Under the pieces are notes generated by a model that was not told the DNA's origin, ran no database searches, and saw only the letters and a list, made by a program, of their open reading frames with translations. Both the position numbers and the translations under genes were made by a program. From Synchiropus splendidus (lineage: Eukaryota > Chordata > Actinopteri > Syngnathiformes > Callionymidae), in the NCBI RefSeq assembly GCF_027744825.2, contig NC_071351.1:14955001-15019000 (forward strand): 64,000 nucleotides of DNA, written 5' to 3'. Position 1 is the first letter of the stretch, and each line of letters opens with the position of its first letter. This document shows positions 37,401 through 51,200 of this stretch, piece by piece.

Positions 37401-38236
37401 TTTCCGTATTGAGAATAGATTTGTTTTTTTAGCTTTGAATCAAGCTCTAAATGTATTAAATAATGCATAGATAAATAGATTATTTGGGTCTGTTCCAAAT
37501 CTAGAAAAAAATAGAAGTGGGCTGTATTAACCATTCCGCACTCAACCAAGTGTGGATAGTCACCAGCGAAAGGCTCATGAAAAAGGGACAAATACCTTAT
37601 AAATTAAAGCCCCGCCCCTTGTCCCCTTGGTAGCCTCATATCTTCCCAAGCTCCTCCCCTCCTTTGTCTCCCTCTCTCCCAGTGGAAGTGTAGCACAGGG
37701 CCCAGGGCCCCTGCCTGTAATTGCTGTTGAATGGAGTGTTTTCATGGGGTGTTAGGCAGGGCCCTCCCCTGGATTAGCATGCTTACGTACACATGCACAC
37801 GCACACACAACATGTACTCAGATACACAAATGGATTAGTGTGTTCACTCATGGGGAGAGGAGGCTGATTTGAGCCGACAGCAGCAGCCCTTTGGAAAAAG
37901 CCTGGGCAAGCCTGGTGGATTTTCATGAACACACACGCTCGTGCACATGCTAATACACAAACATTAGAATAGATGATAGAGGTGGAGTGGGAGGGAAGAC
38001 ACCTCAAAGTTACACACGGTCTTGTGCACATACATGCACACAATCTCAGCTCCCTGGTGTTGTGGAAGACATATGGGGTGAATCATGTGTTAACAGGAGC
38101 ACTGATGAACACATCTGGAGGGAGCCGGTGAGGGCAGTCGGAGGGGTGGAGCATTGCACAGGTTGATGGATGAAATCCCAAAGAGGCAAAGGAAGTAGTG
38201 GCAAAAGGTAATCCTGATCATTGACATTAGAGCTTC
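34441..38236. other. Noncoding, anonymous
   Basis: No gene recognised. A GC-richer, pyrimidine-rich piece at 37605-37790 includes GCCCCGCCCC (an Sp1-like box) and two GGGCCC palindromes near 37698-37711. It lacks an adjoining open reading frame. Interrupted CA tracts lie at 37790-37809. Confidence 0.4.
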
Positions 38237-38255
38237 AAAAAAAAAAAAAAAAAAA
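38237..38255 (+). repeat. Poly-A run, 19 bases
   Basis: An uninterrupted A19 with no visible retroposon body upstream. Confidence 0.75.
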
Positions 38256-39425
38256 CAAGAGGAAAGAAAGAATATACAATAAATATTTTCCCTTTCCCTT
38301 CTGGATAAAACTCTTCAAATTCAAAATGATATGACAGGCGCATCTTACTTTTTGCTGATTCTTATCTGCACACCTTTCACATGAACTCATGAGGGCAACC
38401 TTCATCATTTCCCATATGTAAACAGTTGTGTTTAAACCACTGTGACACAACATAAACAGAAACATGCAGCCTGTTATGGCTTATTTGAAACGCAATAAAG
38501 GCATATACAAGCAAACACCTATTCAGCACCGCAAATAAACACTGCAGCTGTTGAGGAGAGGCGTCATTATATTGTTGTGGCTGCTGTTGATTTACACGTA
38601 GCTAATTGATGTTAAAGTAGACATAAGGTGCAAAGCTTAACACAAAGAACTAGACGGATCCTAATTAAAGGGAATTCACTTGTGAAGTGAAACACGCAGA
38701 TTCAATTACCAGCTTTTATGAATCCACTGTGTTCACATAACGGCACCTGAAGAGCGTTTAAGTGGATATATTTAATGGTGAAGGAATGAGGTGTTTCTTG
38801 TGGGAACATACCGTTGACGGTTAACTTAAACTGGACCATTTTTTTAAGCGTAACAAGACAAGCATGTAGTTGTTTAGTCATACAGGGAAGTAAAATTACT
38901 CAAGTGGGCACTAATGGAATAGACAATGTAGAAGACAATGCCACTTCATGTGCGATGCCCTCACGACACACAAGACCTTTTCTCATGAAAATGATACAGC
39001 ACAATCAAAAATGGTCCACAGCAATTCTCTGATTGAAAATATTCATGACAAAATGTGGTAAAAATTTTCCTTTACCTTTTACTCTTTTACTCTCACTTTT
39101 TTACATTACACAGTTTGTGAGGGTAAAATCCAGAGTTGGGACTGAAGCTTCGTAACCAGCACTGGCACCGGTTACTGACTTGAATTCTCTGGTCTAATCT
39201 AATCCAGAGCCAACCTGTGGAAATTTTGGATTAGTTTGGATTGTGAGAATCACTTCAGTCCTTGCAGAGACCTATAAAAGCCAAGTCCACAGGCGGTTTC
39301 CCATCACAGGTGTTGACGCGTACTGTATGCTAATAACACAGAACAGAGTTTGACAACGTGAAAATGAACATAGTCCTGCTGTTACCAGGTGATGTTGATT
39401 TGGCTCTGTCTCTGCGATGCACATG

Positions 39426-39449
39426 AACACACATACACACACACACACA
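39426..39449 (+). repeat. (CA)n microsatellite
   Basis: CA repeat with one CAT interruption. Confidence 0.85.
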
Positions 39450-40277
39450 GTCAGTCTCATTCACACCCAGACATTTACTTTCTCTCCCCCGTCTCCTGGC
39501 TCCCACACTCCCATCGAGGTATTTGTGTCCTCGGCGTAAACTTCCCACCTTCCTCCCTCTTCTCTGGCATCTCTGTTTGCTTCAATGGACTTCCCTGACA
39601 ACTAATTCTGTAAGGGTCCTTTTCTTCTCTCTGTCTGCCTCTCCTTCTCCTTCACTCTCCCTAGGTGAAATATTGATGGATTTTTTATGAATAGCTATGA
39701 AAAATTCATTCAAATTCCAAAATGAAAAAGCGTAAACATTCTGCATCTGCCTATGCCTTCCGCATTCATTATCCTTCACAACATCCTCTCTCCCTCCCCC
39801 CTTTTTCCCACTCCCCTCTGGTTCCCCCCACCGAGCCTGGTCCCGTCTACCTGGAAAAGACATGCCGCTCTGTCTCTTTTTCCGCCACTTGGCCTAATTG
39901 CTTAATTTGACCTGCTCTCTCATCAATTAAAAGTCTGTCAGAGGCAGACAGATGGAGGATGGATCAGAGGGCCAGTCGATGGACAGATCAATGACAGAAA
40001 AGCTCAATAAGTAAATGGAGATGGCCAGTGATGGATAAAGGAAATGAGAGAGGGAAAGAAGTAGAAAAAGAAGGAGAGGAGGACAAATTGAACAGGCTGT
40101 AATGACAAAAAGGTGCAGCTGCCACATGGCTCACTTGGTTGCTTGGACTTTTTTGGTCAAACACCCTCGAGCCCTGACAAATGTCTTCATCATTAGAGCT
40201 CAAACAGAATAGCTAAATATGTTCACAAAGGTAGTCAATGAGAACTCCATTGCACAAACTCTTCATCCCACCGCACA

Positions 40278-40314
40278 TGTTCAAGTCCAAGTCAAAGTCC
40301 AAGTCTAAGTCAGC
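40278..40314 (+). repeat. AAGTCCAAGTC tandem-like repeat
   Basis: Hexamer-like words AAGTCC, AAGTCA, AAGTCC, AAGTCT and AAGTCA follow one another. Compare the related stretch at 24577-24655. Confidence 0.5.
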
Positions 40315-41623
40315 ATGTATCTCTGTGGTTTCTGTCCGTCTGTTTGTTCACCTTAAAGCATGAACATGCTTCCGTTTTCCCAACTTTCCATGGATTTATC
40401 ACTTTTATCTGCAGGCAATCGACCAGCAGTGCTTGAACTCTGATCTTCATGGGTCACAGCAAACTCACTTTAAATCAGCACTGAGTTAAATTCTGAGCCA
40501 ACTTTACATGTTTAGATGTACACACATGCTCCGCATGATCATGAGGACACTGATGTGGTGAATAAGGAGCTGAGCCAAGAGGCCTAAACTGACCTCAGTC
40601 AACAGGGAAACATCGCTCAGCTCACACCACGAGTAACATCAATCGTCCTATCATCTTCTACAGTCCCCTCCAAATCTGCCCCCAATCAGAATCCCCCACT
40701 ATGTAATGAGTGCAACCCACACTGAGTAAATATTTAGCTCAATACTTGAGTAGAAATTACAGGACTTTTTTGCGTTTAGATTTAAGCTTGACACACGTTT
40801 TCCTGATCAAAATAAGGTGGCTCTATTAAGATCTTGAGTCATGCATGAGTAAACAATGTCTCGCCAAAATGCTCACAACATGACTAGTATAACCAGATAT
40901 GAGCGTGAGAGTGCATCCTCTTATTATGACAATTATTTTGTTATTCTCCCCTTCGACACCTTGCTTTAATTAACTTTCTCAAGAGACGCCGACTCATGCC
41001 AATTAAAGATAATTTTCAAAGCAGATCAGGTCCAGAGTGCAGGCCCACAATGACTCGCGCCCCCAGAGATCGAGCAGGATGAAAGAGACCGTTCGCCCGA
41101 ACGCAAACATTCGCTCGGAAAAATGCAATTCACCGGGGCGTCAGATTTGTCTGCACTGTAATAAGTGGAGACACAACCTTGCGCAGCAGTATACTCCGAA
41201 AACATACATGGTCAATCATTCCGTATTGACCAGTCGCAGATGGATCACGGAGGAGATACAGAATGGGGTCCTTCACTATGTCCCTCAAGGGAAACTAAAA
41301 CCACTCCACTGATGCAATCACTAATAGAGACACTTCAGAACATTGGAAAAGATTACCTACTTAGAATTAGGCTATAAAAACACACATTAGATGTTTAGGA
41401 TGAACACAGGGACGGAGGAAATTACACCAGCAACTCTCGTGTTTACCCACTCTGATACTATGACAAATCAATGAAAGATCTTTGAGAGTTATGTTCAGCT
41501 CTGGGCTGGTGATGCATGATCAAGATGTTTAACCTCAGGATGAGTGTACATTTCAAATTGGCACTCTTCAGTCAGAGAAAACAAGAAGAAGCCTGTTTAT
41601 GTTTACCTGTGATATGTTGCCAG

Positions 41624-41661
41624 ACAATATTGTGGGTCTGAAGCGAGTCCACAACCTGATG
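41624..41661 (+). other. Exon-like island, 38 nt
   Basis: ATATGTTGCCAG ends at 41623, followed by 38 nt reading NIVGLKRVHNLM and then an optimal GTAAGT at 41662. The pyrimidine tract is weak. The same frame is open upstream (MFTCDMLPD). No family recognised. Confidence 0.13.
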
Positions 41662-41669
41662 GTAAGTTA

Positions 41670-44191
41670 ATAGCACTCAGTGGTATTATGTGAAACAGTG
41701 ATTCGATTAGAAAAGCTGATAGCGCATATTGGTTTGGTCCCTCAGGACCAGCTGAAAGAGTCAAAGATCAGAGGTGAATCACTGTGGAGTCAATGTCACT
41801 CAAAGAGTCTGTGTTAGGTTCAAAGACATGATGCATAGCTCGTACTCACTTGATCAAGAAAAAGTTGGGAAATACAGAAACCTTTTCTGTCATCTCGCTG
41901 TTGTACCTAGATAAGAGAGCAGGGTGCAGTTCAGCTCGGAGGTGTGGAGAGCAGAGCCATCTGAAGGCTAAGTGACTCGCCTGGAACTTCATTAAGCTAA
42001 TCAAACCACCGATACAAACAGAATTTAGTCGAGTGGAGTGGAGAACGCTCAGATATAAGATGAGCTCTTATTAGATCAGATGAGCAATTATGTCCCATGG
42101 CTGAAAGTGCACACATTGATAGATGGAGATCAAAGCATGTTTTAGAAGCTAAAAGATGAAACACAAAAAACAAGGTTATGGAGAATTGAGGTTAACTCCG
42201 TATCATAAATGAGCACAGGTTGTGTTTCACTGCCGCATTTAAAAAGCAGAGCGTAACAACAAGTGTCGTTCTGAGTAAAACTGTTACATTGCTTCTCTCA
42301 TCCATCATTTTTAGTCAGACAGTGGCAGCTTTGTTGGCTGCTAATGGGTCTTTACATCCTGTGTCAGGAGTTACCAGAAGGAGTCATCCTTGCCAGGCTA
42401 AAGCACACACTGGTCTCCTTTTATAACATGCAAAAACAATAAAAGGAATATAATAGACTTGGATCACCATTGTTTGTTACACTATCAGCAAAGTGTTGGA
42501 TCATGTTTGGATTTTCAGTGCATGTAAGCTGAGCCACTGACAGCAAACGTGTTGCTTTGTTAATTGTTTAACACGACTGATGTTCTTGATAGACATTTCC
42601 CAGATGTTTAAAAAAAGTCATGAAAAGTGTAAATGAGATTTAGTTTGTTAACTGGGTGTTCTGAAATGTGATGGTTTCCATGGTTTCCATAGGATGAATG
42701 TCAACCATGGCATGAGGTATTAGTGGTCAGTTTGGTGCATTGCAAGTAACCCAGGTATTCTTCAGTGGTTCAGACAGGGGTTTGTAGCAGACACACTTTT
42801 TGAATGGGAGAAATTCTGTATGTACAGAAGGCACAAAAGGTTTAAAGACACAGCCCCACTAAATAAAGCCGCACGTCATCCTTGTCATGAACACAGTCAC
42901 ACTGATGACAGTAGACTGTGATGGACTATGCCAATAGATGAAATTCCTCTGGGACACAACGTAGACACTGCTGAAACTGGGACTAAGCCAGCCATGTCTC
43001 ACTCACATCCTTTGCCCCTTTCTTGCTCCATTATTACAGATTAAGAACACAAGGATAAAATGGGACTGAGTAATTCACAGGACACACCCTGTCATAAAGA
43101 CTGCATGCTAACACTTTACAATTGTAACATTCTGCAGTGTTTCAAGTGAGCTCAAAAACAAAGAAGAATAAAGGAGGCAAAACAAGGTAGATGGAGAAGC
43201 ACAGAGGGTAGACGGAGAAAGGGAGGGAGAGCCACGTCGTTCTTAATCTAGTTTGTCTGTCGTAATTGTGTCAATGTCACTCTCAATCAGACAGCCACAA
43301 CTAGGACTATACAACTTGGGCTTGATTGGCCCAAACCTTGTCTTTAAAATGACCTCCATGGTGAAGGTGTGCGAGTGTAGTTACAGAAAAAGAGGCAAGA
43401 GTGAGGCGAGATGAAGGGGAGGGAGTCTTCATGAGACAATATGAAAAAGACAGAGAGAGGGTGCGCAAATTAACTTTAAACCTGTTACTCTCCCCACCTG
43501 TCTGTCAATTTCACTTTAGTCTCTTTCTTGGATATGTTTTTTCTATCTGGCAGTATTGATTCTTCGCTCTTATTACACTGGAGAATACAGAGATGGCTGT
43601 TTGAGAGGCTTGTGGACACGTGCTTGTATAAATTTCAATCACATCTTGGTTTCATAGCCACCTAATATTAACGCTTTAGTAAGGCTCAAGTAAGGGCTAT
43701 GAATAAATATTGTAAGCCAAAAAGATCCTATTGGACACATCACAGTTGACGTTCACTCAAATCTCTATCTAAACATTTTTTTCAAAACAGTATTGCTTTT
43801 CAGCGAAGCAACCCTGAGGAGTTAAACAAGAAGGAGAGATTAGAGACTGTTGAGACCAAAGTCACAGCCGTGGCACGTCCCCATTTAAACATTAAGCCAC
43901 ATGAAAATTAGTAGAAAAAATGTTTGTGTGCCTTTGCCATTAACCCACTGAGTTCAAACACTGCAGAGTCCAAATCTGCTTCTAATTACTTCAACGTGTT
44001 GGACTTAAATCAATACTGCTCTGACAGAGTGCATTTTGTAGTGAGAAAAAAACCCTCAGAGATTTAAGCATGTTTAATTAGATGGTGAAATACGAGTTAT
44101 TTTATCTTTCGATTTCTGGTCAATGAAGTTTTTGGTCGGAATAGCGATGGACACTCACTGTTTTCCTCCCTATGTATCTGAAATACGACTA

Positions 44192-44192
<1 letters not shown>
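41670..44192. other. Noncoding, anonymous
   Basis: No gene recognised. A small direct repeat (ATGGTTTCC twice) lies at 42669-42687. Confidence 0.4.

Positions 44193-44234
<42 letters not shown>
44193..44234. repeat. (AT)n microsatellite, about 21 units
   Basis: Uninterrupted AT dinucleotides. Frames running through it produce repeated YI residues and are not genes. Confidence 0.95.
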
Positions 44235-44238
<4 letters not shown>

Positions 44239-47200
44239 CATAAAATATAGATTTCTCATATTCCTTATTTTGATGAGTTTGAGCCTCCCGAATGGTTTTT
44301 GTTTTGTGACTGAATGTTGAAATATTGAAATGGTTGATCGCAGCAATCTATCTGTCACATGCTGTAGATTGCACAAAGATGCCATGAATCAATGACTGAC
44401 ACGATGAATAAAGATATATTACTTTCTGCTCGCTTTAATTTTAAAGCTTTTCCTTTTACATGTATGGACACATAGGTTACAGAGAAGACAAGCTTCTGGC
44501 AGCAAAACAGATGATTTATTTCCGAGACCATCAATGATTCATTTGATTCAAAGATGTCTGCAGTGACCTTTATTGAAGAAATCCTGAAATATCGATGCTA
44601 ATATTTAGGTGAGACAAGACTGCCATCATATTAGGGCTAGCACTGGATCAACATGTTCATCTCCATGGCTTTCTATGAAGCTTTGTATTCATATGTGAGT
44701 AGATTAAGAGGGAGGAGTTTGCGTGAGCTTCACACAGTATCAACAAAATACCAATTAAGCAGCCACATGGTCTTCATTTAAGAAACCACACTGGATGAAT
44801 AAAAATGTGCTTAGGGCAAACCTTTCCTAGTGAGTCCCAGATATATTGGAGACCAGGAAATATTCCCAGGGGGCAACAGGGTCCATATGAATGATGACCA
44901 TCTCAGGCAGACAGAAGATTTGTTGCACAAGTGAAGCTGTCTGGCCCACCAGAAAGAGATGATGAAAGAAGTGCGGGCCTTTATGATATCATGCACTGTT
45001 CTGCATTTAAAATCCGATTGCATGCTGACCCGGCGTTATTGAAAGAAAGGTATTTCGATTAATCTTGGTTTCGATGGGTCAGAACCGATGCTGGAGTTAA
45101 ATAAAAAATAAGAAGAGACACAAACAAAATATACAGGCTGAGCTCTCGCAGTCGAAACCACAGCGCTGTAAATCACGGCTCAGCCGGCTAATGCACTGAT
45201 CCATACTGCTCCGGGTAAATTAACGTTAGTAATAAGATATCATGGTCCTGATTGATCTTCTATTTCCATGTCCACACCATAAAATGACCCAAGCAAAGCC
45301 ACAGCACACCATCACTCTCATTCTGCATTGATTTGGTTCTGCTATGGGGCTGGGTTCACCTTCTGAGGACATTTAAGTGGCCATGCTAAAAACATGAAGA
45401 AGAAATTGCGCAATGTAGAGACATCACATGAAATGAGAATTTATTTAATATTAAAACGTGAGTTTGTTACTGTACGGTTGGCAAAGTGTTTGGTTAATGA
45501 CCATAATATATTAATAGTTGTTTATCTACAGTGTTTGGGAAGGTGAAGAGGAGAGTGCAGGGAGGGTGGATGGAAGTATAGATGGAAAATTATCGAACTT
45601 CATGATTTCATACTGACCTAGGCAGCTGGATAAACACAGAAGACTCTTGCTTAGGTGCTATTTTTCAGTTACACACCTCTAAGGTAAAACGGAAACGACT
45701 GTTGTGTCGTCTTTAAGTATGTAAGACTGCTCCACACTTGCATTATTTATTTGTGTCTGTGTTCCTTGACTAAAAAATGGCTTTGGCAACACATCTTCAT
45801 CATTGTCTCCGGTGAGTTTAAAAGTTCTCAATTAACCTAGGCCGACTGCTAACACTGACGCAGTTCACTCATCGGGTGTCGTGACTTCCCTGGAAGCCAA
45901 ACCCTATGAGCAAGATTCTGGGGAAACACGGCAACAGCAGAGAGGGAGAAACACATTGAATAACCAAGAAATCAGTCCAATAAATTCTGATGCGGGAAGA
46001 AGATCCACTCCCAAAGCAAAGTTCTTTGACGCAAACTTTGAATTGGGGCATACTCCACTCTTCATGTTCATATTGTCTCTGTGAGTCATTTTCTGTGCAA
46101 TGATTTGGAAAACTCAATACGGCAGATTTGGGATGGATGGATGATATATACTCGTAATTTCTGATAAAAACATCGTATACAGTTTTGGTCCGACAAGACA
46201 TATTTAATAAGAGGCTTTGCAAAAGGATAAGTAAAATTGAGTGATTGGCAATAACTTTGTATTCTAGTGAATTTCTCAAAATCCTTTAAACACTACTGAT
46301 GGTCTTAGACAGTAAGGAATAACAGTTTGACAGGGACATTTCCAATAGTCCGATGAGCCTCAGAAAACAGATTCACCGAACGTCTCTCCAAGCCAACTCG
46401 CAGGATGACAAGGCAAGAGTCATTAAAACCATGTGAGGTTATTTAAGGAGAAGAAATGGTTCCAGGAAACTTGCCGTCACTCAAAAGGCTTTGGTCTAAG
46501 TTTGAGACCTGTGACTGATTTTCAAACTACCGGAGGGACAGTAACAATCATGCCGGTGGACCAAGGACATGCTTGAAACAGACTGGGCGCAGACCAACTG
46601 ACAAATGCAACCTACAAGCACACACAAAGTGGTCAAAACACATCGCTGCTTGTCTGAATTACAAGCTGGACAACATCCCAAAGTCATTAGAAAACGAATA
46701 GCTTTGAAAACGCAGACAATAACAACATACACACTCGCACAATTGCACGTGTACACATCGCTTCAAGGCAAACTGTTTGTTTCCGCTGTGTAGTCTGACT
46801 GTCTGTTCACATGCTACACAGACGTATCAGATAATGTGACTTCTTCTGAGAGCATTTGGGAAAAACAAAGCGATCAGTAATAACAGAAGAAAGACGTCTA
46901 CAAACAGAAACATTTTCAGTGCGGAGCAGACGAAGTGAGTAACACAAATAATATCAAACAGGTGAAACTGGTGGGAACGGTGCTGCATAAGCAACCCAAC
47001 ACGACACATTGAAGCAATAACACCAGGTTTTGAGGGATGAAATTCACACTGCAGTGTTCATATCAAAAGGATCCAAAAGGATTGTCTTTATATTTTACTG
47101 AGTCACAATGAGTCTTGTCTCAGCAGCACATGTCTATTCTCATATCAAAGCTGCATTTATGGCAGACATAGCTTGGAAAGTGGGCCATGTCTCATAAACG

Positions 47201-48214
47201 CCTTCATGTCTCTCACCGGCAGAGTAAAAAAAAAAACACAGAAACAATGCATTTTAAGTCAGCAAGTCGACTTGTAAATGTGTATCCCTTATGTGTGTGA
47301 ACCCATGCATGAGTGCGCAGCCACAGAATGTGCGTCTATCCAGGCAGATGCCACATACACATGCCTTTTATGCATTTATGAATGTGAAGGTGTACCCCGA
47401 AACCCCCTCCACAATGGTGTGTTGTGTAGGTGTCGCTGATTGAATTCCCTCCGCTGACATTGTTCAGCTCCTATCTTATTTCCGGCTGACGGAGTCTGCG
47501 CCCGTAAAACTCAGCTAACAACCCGAATCACATGTAACCTAATCACTAACACCATCTGTTAATTATGTTAATACCAAAATGCTTTGGCTGCCATTCACAT
47601 CCATTCTTTCAGCAACCACCCCCCAACTGCCTCCTGACCATCCGCACGTCCTTTGTCCAATTTTTTTTGGATCAAATTTTACAATACTCAGTATCCCATC
47701 AGAAAAAAAAAAAAAAAACATAACACAAGATGGCTGTCAACCGAAACATCAACTTTCAAATTCAACAAGCATCCACTGTCCTGACTGTGTATCATGGTGA
47801 TACATTCATGATGCACAATGCTTTCATGTGGTTTGGAAGGTTGGAAGGTTTCAATCAGGTTGAAACTGAGAATTGTATCGTGTTTTCTGTCTAAATAAAG
47901 TTTCCAGCATTTGACTGAATAGTTTTCCTTGCCATCCTACAAAGCAGCCCAATGTTTTTTCTGCGCTCACACTGCTGTACGCAAGAAATAAGTGACTAGA
48001 AGTTCTTTAAAAAGCGTGCCCTGTATACTATGGTCCAGTGGTGATGACGATATGACTTGTTGAGAAAGTTATTGCATTTGTTGTTGAAAGTTATGCAATT
48101 GTCCTGTCCATTAGTTTTCAAGGTGTGCGCACTATGAAGAGAGGGTTTATGACACTCAATACAAATGCAAACAGTAGCGTTTGCCTATGTGTATTTTTGT
48201 TATTTTGGTCAAAG
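44235..48214. other. Noncoding, anonymous
   Basis: No gene recognised. CCCAGGGGGCAAC at 44865-44877 is a partial CTCF-like core. A block at 47440-47575 (CTAACACCATCTGTTAATTA and neighbours) has a unique, enhancer-like texture. Confidence 0.35.
47703..47718 (+). repeat. Poly-A run, 16 bases
   Basis: Simple A16 tract. Confidence 0.7.
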
Positions 48215-48285
48215 GCATATTCTGGTGAATGTATATGCAAAGGACGGGAAGGCCACCAAAAAACTGGGGTCCCACTCATTTGGAG
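48215..48285 (+). other. Candidate exon, 71 nt
   Basis: TATTTTTGTTATTTTGGTCAAAG gives an acceptor at 48214. The segment is open in one frame (HILVNVYAKDGKATKKLGS, then HSFG). It ends in GGAG followed by GTGAGT at 48286. The product looks like a hydrophilic protein segment. A second acceptor/donor pair downstream (about 48330-48393) is not in a compatible frame. No family recognised. Confidence 0.18.
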
Positions 48286-48289
48286 GTGA

Positions 48290-51200
48290 GTTTTCATTGT
48301 CACTTGTGTTTTCTATCGCTGCCAGCAGTGAGTCAGCGGCCAAGCTGGCTGGAAATCCCCAGAGAAGCTTAGGCTGTATTCACCTTATTTTGGTGAGTAA
48401 TATTGATTGACTTTCTTATGCGCTGTGGTTACTCACTATGCTAATCCGTTTCTAACTTTTTAACGCGTCCACTCGTACAAGCATTATTCTGACACAATTT
48501 ATAAAGGCTTGATCATTATATTAACACAATCAATGTATATTCAGAGGGCGTCTCCAGGGAAGCCATGCTGAAATCAAGAGCAACGTGCCCAGAAAGAGAA
48601 ATGAGTAGAGGAAGGCCAGAGTTAACCATCTGCTTGACTCAGGGAAAAAAACAAAATTCAGTGGTCATACAAAGCCTGAAATATACGTTTAGCTAGACAT
48701 AATGTACAATAATAAACAATAAGGGTTGGGGAATTTCACTGCCTTAAAATAATAAAACATAAACAATGTCTTCAGTCTGAAATGAAGCCATGCACACACA
48801 AAGAAACAGTGATTCAGGCTGCTTTCACACACACTACAGAGCGATGACCACACATGCAGGCACTCCACCCCACGCCCTGATGAACTGGTCTCCTGCAGAT
48901 GCTTCAGCAATGCCTCAATTTAGGTGAAGTCCAAACTTCTCACACTTGCTTCTGCTGGTTATTTCACTGTGCCTCCGACAAGTTAAACAACACACAGCTG
49001 CCATGTTCGTCTGTGATAATAGTGTTAGTTACTTGAAGCATAATTTTCACTTCGTAACCTTCTGAGCGAGTCGCTTGCCTTCATTCAAATCTGCATTCAG
49101 ATGACCTTTCAAACATTTGAAACTCCTCCTTGACTCCACCAGAGGTGAGGACATGTAGGGTTGAAACTGGGGACAGCTCCTAAAACAGCTGCCAGCCTGT
49201 TGGATGCCACTCTGGGTGTCAGAAAGAGGGCATGAAATGCATGAGCACATGGGGTCAAAGGTTGTGCCCACATGTGGAGTATTTCAATAATGTGTATACA
49301 CCACTGGGCTCCCATCTGGCAAAGCCACTTTATCATCCTTTTTTTTACATTTAAAAGGTCCATTAAAGACAACTACTTTGGACATACTGAACCAAAGTAG
49401 AGTTTTAAGAGGCAAAATGAATATGCAGCCACTGTGACTGAAAGCTGTTGTACACTTCACACTTGATTGTTACACAGCGCCTATCTATATGTACATATAT
49501 ATATATATAATATATATTTAATTGTAATTTACATTGACAAAGGTTGCCATTTACCACTTTAAAAACCTGTGTTCTTTATTTGCAACTGGCATGATGTACT
49601 TTTCAATGAATGATGAAGACCTACTTTCACGCTTTATAACAAAATGTACAGGAATTAGTTACTCATCGTCAATGTGAACATATGTTACAGGTGGCTTGGA
49701 CAGCAGCAGAGAGTTGGCAGGGAAGAGCGTGTGAAATCTGTTGCCAGTGTGAGAGCATCAGTGCCAAACCTGAGTGGATTGTGCAGCTGAGATCTTCAGA
49801 CATTAAATATAATTGAATGAGCATATGAGCGCGCGGAGCGGCCCATGGGTGAAAAATAAAAAGACTCTGAAGCAAAGTGTTAAATATACGGTATAACTGG
49901 ATCGCAACAACTGTTGAGATGATTTAGACAGCAAAAAGATTTGGTTATAAATAGCCTTGGGATCTGGTTCACAGAGTGGGCTAATGTGGACCATACTTGT
50001 GTGACTGAGTGTGTGTGATGTGGTTATGTGGCAGCTGTATTCTCTGGAGTGTATTAGGGAGTGTAGTAGGGGTCGTGCTTGTATGATAAATGGCAGCCAG
50101 ACACTGGGTTAAAAGGCAGGGCAGCTCCAGATGAACTACTGTTTGTGCCCAGTTTTGCCAACACACAAACAGATCTAAGAGGATGCACATGGAAACAAAG
50201 TAACATAATATTCTGAACATATCCTTGTCCACTGTCCCCTCCTTTTTACATTTTTTATTTATAATAAAGGGAATTATGGGAACATAATTTCACCCTGCAC
50301 CACTATCCTGTCATCCATTCCCCTCAGCTGTGGTCCTCTTACTGGAAGGGTAACTTTTCCACTTCTTTTTTCCTCAAAACTTTGAGAGTGGGGGTTGGTT
50401 TTTACGGTTGGGGGTGACGGGGGCTTTTTAGTGTGAGCTCCGGGTGTATTCTGTCTACCACATCCTCCTTCCTGATTCAGAAAAACATACATGATTCCTG
50501 GACTCCAGTAAACCCCACAGTCTGCCAGCTCCGTCCTCCGCCAGGGACTTTCCACAACTGCATTGCCCAGTGAGGGAGAAAGCTTCCCAGCCACAGATAA
50601 GTCTGTGTGGGACCAGCAGCACCAGAGAAAGAGCTGAGTACAGTAAGTAAGCCATGATGCATTTATGATCTGTCATCGAGAAGGCTGATAAAAATATGTG
50701 ACGAAAACACCTCAACATCATGATGGGCCACCAACTAATCCACTGAAAGATAGAGTCCATTGGTTCCTTGAATGAGTCAGCGATACAGGTGGGAGCAAAG
50801 ATCAGACAAACCCAAATGTTTTGTGCTATAAAAATCCAAACATCAAGTGCAGTCAGCAAGCAGATTGAATTGGTTGGGGGGAAAAAAGCAGATTACTGTG
50901 AATGGTTCATTGATAAAATCTATTTAGTGCCATGCAAAGTGACAGTTAGCATAAACGGTGTAATTTCATGCCACAAACACATTTGAACACATCCATGTGC
51001 TGCCACTTATTCCTGTGACTCTATGAGTAATCTATCGAGCGCATGTTTATGAATTTGGAAGTAAACTAGAGCACTCACTGGAGCAGAAAGAAACTCAGGG
51101 ATCCTGTGACTGAGACACGTAAACCTTTGTGACTAAAGAGACTAAAAAGACTTGTCAAAAGATTCCAATTTGTAGTTGAGTTTTGAGTCCCTTTTTTTTT

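Larger units (their letters stand above)
38256..41623. other. Noncoding; possible conserved islands at 39.65-39.95 and 40.97 kb
   Basis: No gene recognised. Segments with AATTCATTCAAATTCC (39705-39720), GCCTAATTGCTTAATTTGAC (39892-39911) and TTTAATTAACTTTC (40964-40977) look like developmental noncoding elements. A TATAAAAG at 39282-39289 has no supported transcript. Confidence 0.35.

Noticed and set aside
39282..39289. TATAAAAG as a promoter
   Set aside because: A TATA-like word alone is frequent in AT-rich DNA, and no transcript or first exon follows.
44123..44385. Frames with repeated YI residues on both strands
   Set aside because: Direct translation of the (AT)n microsatellite.
44865..44877. 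CCCAGGGGGCAAC as a third CTCF site
   Set aside because: Matches only the GGGGGC core; the upstream CCAC part is missing.
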